Below, piece after piece: positions 1 through 9,000 of a stretch of DNA of 64,000 nucleotides (position 1 is the stretch's first letter; each line of letters begins with the position of its first letter). The stretch is taken from the NCBI GenBank assembly GCA_015143295.1, contig CM026568.1, positions 31,504,441-31,568,440 of the forward strand, in the 5' to 3' direction. Origin of the DNA: Tetracentron sinense (lineage: Eukaryota; Streptophyta; Magnoliopsida; Trochodendrales; Trochodendraceae). Under the pieces are notes generated by a model. It ran no database searches. It saw only the letters and a list, made by a program, of their open reading frames with translations, and was not told where the DNA came from. A program made the position numbers and the translations under genes.

Positions 1-3000
1 AACCAGTTGAAAGATCAAGAGGCGACAAGCCTAATGGAAGAAAACAAGAAGCTCCATGCAAAGTGAGTTTAGGCATTTCAAATATCACATGGTCATTTAT
101 GTTTTCCTTTGATCATGTAGTTGAATTGAGGTTCTAGCCATTGCTTGAAAGGTTAGCATCTCTTACCAGCATTGGAAGAACTGTTGAAAGAAGAAAGAAT
201 TATTACTGATAAATTTTTTTTGCTATACTCTCTGGTCTAGACCACAGATGAACCCATTTTTGACCAAATGAACACTTTTATGCTATAAACTTCATGGGAG
301 TAAGATCCTTTCTTAGGTATTCATCCTCTTGGAAAACCCTAATTGCGGTGTTTGTTGTGTTTTCAGGTGCTTGGAATATGAGAAGAGGGAGGAAGAACTC
401 AATTTGAAGGTACTATACTTCATAGAAAAGAAGTATGTTTTTGACTGTTATAACTTGTGCTGGTGTTACTGATCAAAAAAAAAACTTGTGCTGGTGTTTT
501 TAAACTTGCTAATCTTCATCTTCATCAATGCCATATCTCACCTGTTTGGGAATTGGCGACATGAACCTTGTTCGGCGATTCTAGTCTAAGATCCGTATCT
601 GTTGTTAGAGTGTTATCAAATCGTTTCTCTAACTCCATTGTCAATTTTGCTCTTCTCCTTATCCTTTTAGAGCCTTTTAACTTGCACCAACTCACTTGTC
701 ATTGGGGTCGATGTACGGTAGTAGTCTTGGTTGAATGTGTCCAAATAATATTAAACAACAAGGCAACAATTCATTTTGTCACTTAATAGAGGCTATAGAT
801 CTACTCCTAGACTATATGAAATGCGCTCAATATATATATATTTTCAGTTTTGTTTTATCATGAGTAACTAAACCCATAATAGTTTAAATGTATCCTGGAA
901 TGTAGTTCTTTCTCTCATGCTGCTATGTTAGTTATCTTCTGAATTGATTTAGATTAGATTCACTCTTCGGTAACATGCTTTCTTAATTCACATATATATA
1001 TATATATTACCTTTTATAAAAGAGCAGACTTCATATAAGACAAAATTTTCGTTTGTACAAGAGTTTGTTCCTATAATACCCTTTGATTTTTGAATTATTT
1101 CCCCATTATACCCTTTGTTCCACCGAACTCAAAAGTACCTATAGTTGAAGATCGGATCACTACCAATTGCGATTGAACTCAAGGAGAGTTCAATCGCACC
1201 ATAGGTCAACACGTATCCCTTTTAACTTCTATTAACTATGGTTAAAATTAAGTCTGGTTAAGAATTTTTAATTCATAGAATTAGTATTTTTTTTAAACCA
1301 AGATTATATTGTTGAACCCCAAGATTAGTGAATCTTTTTTATTTTTTTTGATCGGTAACCAAAATAATATATATAAAGGAAAACCCAAACACAGGAATTG
1401 GGAGATTACAAGCTAGTAAACTCGAAGCACATAAAAGCAAAATAACTTTTAAAACACAAACACGATATACTCCCACAGCACGCTAAGAACTCGTGGCTTC
1501 CCCTATCATCTCCTCTGCCGCTTGCTTTACCGAACACCAATCCAGAACTAGATGCCTAATTTGGCACAAATGCGATTTGAAGAGGAAGCTGAACCTTCAA
1601 ACACTCTTTTATTCTGTTCTTTCCAAATGCCCCAAGCTATTGCTCTTGGAAGCACTCCCCATACTATCTTCTTTGCACCATCCGCTCTGGCCAAGTACCA
1701 ACAAGATAACATATTTCTAAAAGAAGAAGGAAATGCCCCAACCAAGCCTACTTTGGAAAGGAAACACCCCCAAATGAATCTTAACCACGGGTCAACACAA
1801 TGTCCTTTTGAACTCAAGAGGTCAATGGCAATTGGTATTTTAACTCTGGTTAAATTTTTTTAACTCTTCCGATTAAATTTTTTTATTTTATTTTAAACCA
1901 AGGTCATATTGTTGATCCCAAGCGTTAGTGAATCTTAACCATGGGTCAACACGTGTCCTTTTGAACTCAGGAAGTTCAATCACAATTGGACTTAATATGT
2001 TTTAATTTTAAAAAAAAACCAAGGTTCTACTGTTGAACCCCAAGGGTTAGTGAATCTTAACCACAATTAATAAAGGTTAGAAGGGATACGTGTTGACCTG
2101 TGGTGCGATTGAACTAAAATTCAAATCTGGTTAAGAATTTTTAACCTTAGAATTGATATTTTTTATTGTTTTTAAACCAAGGTTATATTGTTGAACCCCA
2201 AACATTGTCAATCTTAACCACAGGTCAACACGTGTCCCTTTGAACTCAAGAAGTTCAATCGCAATTGGTATTTAGCTCTGGTTAAGAATTTTTAACTCTT
2301 AGGATTAATATTTTTTAATTCTTTAAAAAAACCAAGGCTATAATTTTTTAATTGTTTTAATTTTTTTTAAACCAAGGTTATCCCCAAGCGTTATTGAATC
2401 TTAAGTTCTTAACCACGGGTCAACACGTGTCCCTTTGAACCCAGGAAGTTCAATCACAATTGGTTAACTCTTAAGGTTAATATTTTTTAATTTTTAAAAA
2501 ACCAAGGTTATACTGTTGAACTTCAAGGGTTAGTGAATCTTAACCACAATTAATAAAGGTTAGAAGGAACACGTGTTGACTTGTGGGTGTGATTGAACTC
2601 GGGGGGCTGTGAACCGATCTCTAATAGTTAATCCCTTTCTCTCTTGTTCATACCTCGTCAAACGAACTGGCAATCCCACATCAAAAGTTTGATGTGCCTC
2701 CTGTGCCTTATAAGGCTCCTCCTCCCTCTTCAAGAGATAGCCAGGTGTGTTGGGCTTAGTCTCATATGACCTGTGTGTGTTTCCTAACCGTGTGTGAGGG
2801 AGTAAGTTTAAATGATTAGAGAACAAAAAAAAAAAAATGAAATATCCTTTTTCAAACCCATATCATATTTTCACTGAAGAATTTATACCAAAAATACCCT
2901 TGAAACTTTTTTTTTGATCCCAACACGACGTCAAACTTTATTAAACCTAAAATGCCCTTATATATTTGTGTTCCTAACATTTCCCTCAAGTGATATTTCC

Positions 3001-6000
3001 CAAATACCCCTATATTATTTTCTTTATTTAAAAAATCTCTTAATTTTCTATACCTCATATGCACTCATTTTTTAAATAGCGTGTCCATCAAATTTTATAC
3101 TCAAAATGCCCTTACATATTTTTCTTTTTGGTTCCTAACATATTCTTAGGTTCTATTTCTCTAAAATCGTTCTCAAATTTTATACAATATATTATTATTA
3201 TTATATCTACACACGTGCCTTGCACGTGCATGCCAACTAGTATATATATACATATATATATTTATTATCTCATCTTACATATTCTTTTCACTAATACATC
3301 ACAATATCCTTTTTTTTTAATCTGGAATAGCAATTTCATTAAAAAAGAAAGGAAAGATTCACAAATAGTGAATCACAAAGAACCAAAGCAAACAAAAAAA
3401 AAACTAGCTACTAACAAAAACTCAACAAAACACAACACACTGAAAAAACACTACTCTCTCCTGCTACCACTAGGATATAAACTCGTCAAGCCTTATCTCC
3501 ACCACATCAGCTTTAGCGGAAACGCAATCCCGTAGCAGAGCACGCGTGCAAGAACACACTCTCTCGATTGACGACGAAGAATTCTCGAACACTCTCCTAT
3601 TCCTTTCTTTCCATAGAGACCAAGAAACCACTCATGGGAGGAAGGCCCAAATAAGATCGATTGGGCTCTGCAGCAAAACTGAGAGCCAACATGATAACAA
3701 GCCCTGAAAGGACGAGGGAAAACCCAAACGACCTCGAGTTGGGAAAGAAATACAGCCAGAGGCTCATCACAAACGGGCAATGCAATAGGAAATGGTCAAC
3801 TGATTCCTCCTCCACCAGGCACTAATAGCAGCGATTAGGAAGACTAACTTTTTTCTCAGGTTGTCCAAAGTTAGGATCTTGCCCAAAAATGCCGACCAAA
3901 GGAAAAAAGAGACCTTAGAGGGCATTCCATTGAACCAAACAATCTGGTGGGGGAACTCCACATCGGGACCCTGATTCGCTACCTGCAAAAGAGTCCTCAC
4001 AGAGAACCGCCCTTTGATGTTGCTGCCCAAACTCGGTTCTCCCTCAAGGACACATCAATACTCACCGACTCTAATGTGGACAAAAAGTTTGCAAATTCTT
4101 CAACTTCCCAGTCATTTAGCGGCCGGCTAAACTTAGGGGGGTTAGGAGGGATTTGGATGATTTTGATTTACCTGCTTTATTATGACTCAGTTTTTGCGAT
4201 TGACTACCACTTTTGTTCTTGGGGCCTGACCTGATTATGGTTTGGTTGGGCCTTTTGTCTTATTTCCTTTCTATTTTCTCCCTTTGGCTTTTTTGCTCTT
4301 TCTTGTACTTTGCTCCATCTTTACACACACACACACATACACATATATATACTAGTAAAATTTATTGAAGGAAAAATTAATTTAAATAATTGGTAAAATT
4401 ATTTAAAATACTCAAATAGAATTAGTACAATTATTTAAGGTTTTAATTGATTCATAAAATTAATTTTTTTTAAAAGTTATTTTTTGTACATATTGAAATA
4501 TTACTTTCATAAAAGTGATGATTAACAGACCATGCTAGCTGAATATCGGAGGTTATTAGGCCACATCACTAGTAAGAACTGAGCTACTTGTGTAGCCGGT
4601 TGCCTAAACCAAAGTGAATATTAACCACTAATTAAAAAAAGTTAATTTTTAACCGTAAGGGTTAGTGAAACTTAATCACGGTCCCTAAATGTTTATGCAA
4701 GATATATTTAATAAAACATATAGACATAGTATCATATGACTGTAGTGAAGATTATTAGCACTAATAATTACTTGGAAACGAAATAAATTTTATTAGAAAG
4801 TAGGTGAAAATTGAGGCAATTGTAATAATTTGAACTACTACTTAATATGGGAAAAAAAATTTAGTAAGAGTATTAAACTAAGCGACTAATGGTAATCAAC
4901 ACAAAATAAGAAAAAAATGTTAATCAAAATAAGAAAAATCAAATAACCTAGATAAATGAAATCCAAAGTTAAAATATTACTCATCAACATCACATAAAAG
5001 GTCTAGAATATTTTTTTTTTTTATCATTCCTAAATTATTTTCATTGTTAGATTGTTGATACTATTGGCTTCATGGGCAATAGATCTTTTTTAATCCTTAT
5101 TAATTGTGGTTAAAATTCACTTACCCTTGGGGTTCAATAATATAACTTTAGTTTTTATAAAAATATTTAAAAAAATATTCACCCCAAGAGTTATAATTTT
5201 TTTTACAATAGTTAAATATTTTTTTTCTAAAAACTAAGGTTATATCGTTGAACCCCAAGGGTTTGTGAATCTTAACCACAACTAATTGGATTTAAAAGGA
5301 ACTTATTTTATATAGAATAATTTATAACCCCAAAGGTTTTAAAAGGTTTTCATTGTTTTTTTTGAAACAAAGGATTTCAAAAGGTAGCATGCAGATACGA
5401 AAGGGACTATTCCCTACGGGAGTGCGGCCTGAACAATCAAAGCAATCCAATGTTATAATGTGGTTTCATGATGAAAAATGATAAGTAGAGGATATGGGTT
5501 TTGAAGCATTGGGACTTACTAACAATGGAGACCACAGTTCGTTAGAATCGAATGGGGAACGCTTGGAGAGAACCTTCCGAGGCTGTGCATAGAAATCGAT
5601 AATGAACATTGCCTCATCTTGACGATTCGGATGTTGGTTGGTGAGAATTCTGGTGGAAACCCTAAACAGAAGGCAACGCTTCTCTTCGGTGTCGCAATCT
5701 CCCTTTGCACCCCTACCGATCATCTTCCTCCGAAGGCATCGGCTTCCACTCATCACTACGACAAGCCACCACCACCACCACAGTCCATTGACCCCATTCC
5801 AGAAACCCTAACCTTAATAACCTTAGTTTTTTCCTCACATGCAAAAGAAAGGAGAGAGAATAAGTTTTTTTTTGGATCCGTCGAAGAGTAATTTATTTTT
5901 TCGATTTTGATTTGCTTTAACTAAACAAATAGATTTTAAGAAGTTTACCCTTCTAACAACATATCCTATGGTAAATATTTATTTAGTTATATAATAAAAT

Positions 6001-9000
6001 AAAATAAAATTAAGGATAATTATGTCTACATAAAGTTTAGGTTACTCCTTGTACTTTTATTAGTAGAATGATATATATATCAAGGATTAAAAATACGGTT
6101 TCAGGGGATTTATCGGTCCCAACTGAAACCTATATGTATTGGTTTCGGACAATACCTATAATTTCTTATTTTTAGTAAAAAAAATTCAAATTAAATTTTA
6201 GAAAATCAAATGAGTTATAGGAACCAAATTTCCAAATATGAAGTCATGGGAAACAACTAAAAAACGAAGTAGCAAACACAATTACAATTACACAATAAAT
6301 GAAAACATATGTAACTAATAAACGATACGTATCGCCTATTTTGTATCAACATAAATATCATATAGGGGGCTACTAAAACCTATACGTATCACGCTTTTTG
6401 TATCGGTTTTGGCGATTTTTATTTCCATGATATATACACTAATTTACCGATAAAAAAAAAAGATTTTGCTCCATAAAGAATATCCTTTTAGTTTGATCAG
6501 AATGTGTCACAAGACCATAGTTAGTAATTCGGCGTATGCCAAAAATTCGGTACAGAAATTATTCGTGTATAATTCAGAATAGTCATTTAATATTTCAATA
6601 AAAAATTCGACGAAAAAAACAAAGGATATTAAAAGTGCGGTATAGATATAATTCGAATATAATTAGGATCAAGACTCAAAAAATCGTTCAAATATTTGAC
6701 TAAACATATAAAATTCATGTATAAACTTATTTTTTATCTAGATTTTTATGTATTCGAATAGATAAAGATAAAATATCAGATAGATAAATAAACCAAATTT
6801 AATGATCAAATAATTGTAAACTAAAAATTTTAAGATAAAAAAATGTAATAATTAACATCTATCCAATGAAAAAGGAAACAAATCCTCTACGATTATAACT
6901 GGATTTGGGGATTCAGGTTATGCCCTGAGGTCACCACATGTCCCTTTTGACACCCCTTAACCGTGGCTACGATCAACTCACCCTTAGGGTTCACCCATCC
7001 ATCATTGGTTTTTATAAAAAAAATATTAAAATTTTAATATTACTGTTATAGAATTTCAGGGCAGAAAATCTGATATTTTTTAATGTTAAATTTTTAATAT
7101 TTTTTTTTAATAAAAACCAAGGATGGGTGGGTGAATCCTAAGGGCACAGATAAGGGGTGTCAAAAGGGACACTTGGTGATCTCAGGAGCATAACCAAATT
7201 CCTTGGAATCCTGTTATAGAGGATTTGGTTCCAATGAAAAGTGGTTAAAGTACAAAGTAAGACTACTTTACTGCATGTCATGTAGTTGGGATCTTACTGT
7301 GGTTAAGATTCACTAAGTAAGATCTTACTGTGGTTAAGATTCAACAGTACCCAGTTTGTGTGCTCGAATCAGATTGTCTGTTTTGGAATGGGTTGGGTTA
7401 TATAGGCCGAGGGAGGAAATCTAGGAGATATTGTATTAGTCTTTTTAGGAGGGGGAGGGGGGAGGTTTAAGGTGTAGCAGTTGGCTAGGGTTGGTTTACT
7501 AGCTTGTAAACTTGTTGATCCTGTTCCTTTCTTTGTTCTCTTCTTTCGTTTAATAAATCATGGTATTGATCAAAAAAAAAAAAAAGATTCACTACTCCTT
7601 AGGTTCAATAATCTAACTTGGTTCTTAGAAAAAAAATATTTTTAAAAATCAACCCTATGGGTTAAAACTATTTAACAAGAGTTAAATAGGTCAGTTAAAG
7701 AGATCTGTGACTGCGTTTGAACTCTCCCGAGTTCAATACAGGACTAGTCTCACAAGATGGAGCATTAATTCCTTTTTTCCAAGTTTCTTTCTCTGATAAA
7801 AAAACTGAGGCAGGAAGTGCCTAGCATCCATATGCCTATGGAGGTACCTATTGCGACTCTACTCCTTGGAGACCACATAAACATCTGTCTTAGACGTCTC
7901 TTTATAAACCCCCATTAATAAAACCTCTATTAAGTATTTACTACGGCTCAAGGAGATTTTTGAAACAAGATTCTTTCAGGGCATTGACACCATTGGATTG
8001 CTAACCCACACATTTGGATTTCTTGCTATCTCAAGCATGTGTTTGAAATGATCTGGACTTGAGATTTTGCTAGCTTCAAGTCTGAAATTTCAGCTTGGTT
8101 GGAACCCAAAAGCTTGAAGGGGGAAATACAACGTCGTGCGAGAGAGATTCTGGTGAGATGGTGGTGATCGGGAGCGGGAGAGGGAGAGGGAGAGGGAGAG
8201 GGAGAGAGGAAAGTGGCTGAAAATACTGTCAGTCTGTTGCGTAGGGAGATCGGGAAGAGGCCGAACTGCAAAAATCTCTTGCGGGAGAGAGTAAAAAGGC
8301 ATTATTTTGTTCAACTGATATATAAAATAAAATATCTGTATCAATAGCGAATGGTTTGGATGACTTCAAAATGTCGCGTACATCTCCGAATCATTGAATC
8401 AGACGACCGATTGAAACGCTAGATGAACTTCACGTCTCATTCGCGAATAATTCGCAATTGAATCGCGTATTTACTAACTATGATCACAACACTCCTGAAG
8501 CATGTCTTCACTTTAGCCACCCACATATGGCCAATTTTATCCTCAGTTTTTCTTTCATGAATAATCGAGCTGAGATATCGAAACTGATAGCTTTGGGGTA
8601 TGTCTTGGCCATCAATCTTAACTATTGCCTTTCCATTATTGACGTTCTTATTAAAGTTGCATTCCATTTATTTTGTCTCGATTGGATTTGTTTTAGAACG
8701 TTTAATATTCTAAAGTATCTTTTCACAATCCTATTTTTGCATTTACTCCTTTTGGAACCATTACCAAGCCACGCTGTTTGCAAATAACATATACCAAAAA
8801 CTTCTTGAATATGAGCCATGACTTCATATTATCAATTTAAAAAGATGACACTCATAGATTACTCAGCTTAATTGGAACTCATTTGCATAACCAACATTTC
8901 TCAATTGTAGGCAGCATTTGTATTTTATCTTTTGCCTAGCCCTTGTAGTTTCTTTTGCGATTATATCCGGATCACTCTTTGTGAATCTTTGTACTCTTTT

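Larger units (their letters stand above)
6516..8482. mobile_element. MULE-like element with two nested insertions
   Basis: The termini are inverted: CATAGTTAGTAAT at 6516 and TTTACTAACTATG ending at 8482. The flanks resemble a worn 9-bp duplication (GTCACAAGA at 6506-6514, ATCACAACA at 8483-8491, seven of nine matching). It appears to have landed in an RTE-type LINE fragment (8484-8820). Inside it are a foldback MITE (6873-7230), a LINE tail (7344-7583) and a purine hexamer repeat. No transposase was recognised, so it would be non-autonomous. The ends are short, hence moderate confidence. Confidence 0.45.

Noticed and set aside
8026-8344. Minus-strand protein with Ser-Pro repeats
   Set aside because: It is only the translation of the GGGAGA microsatellite.
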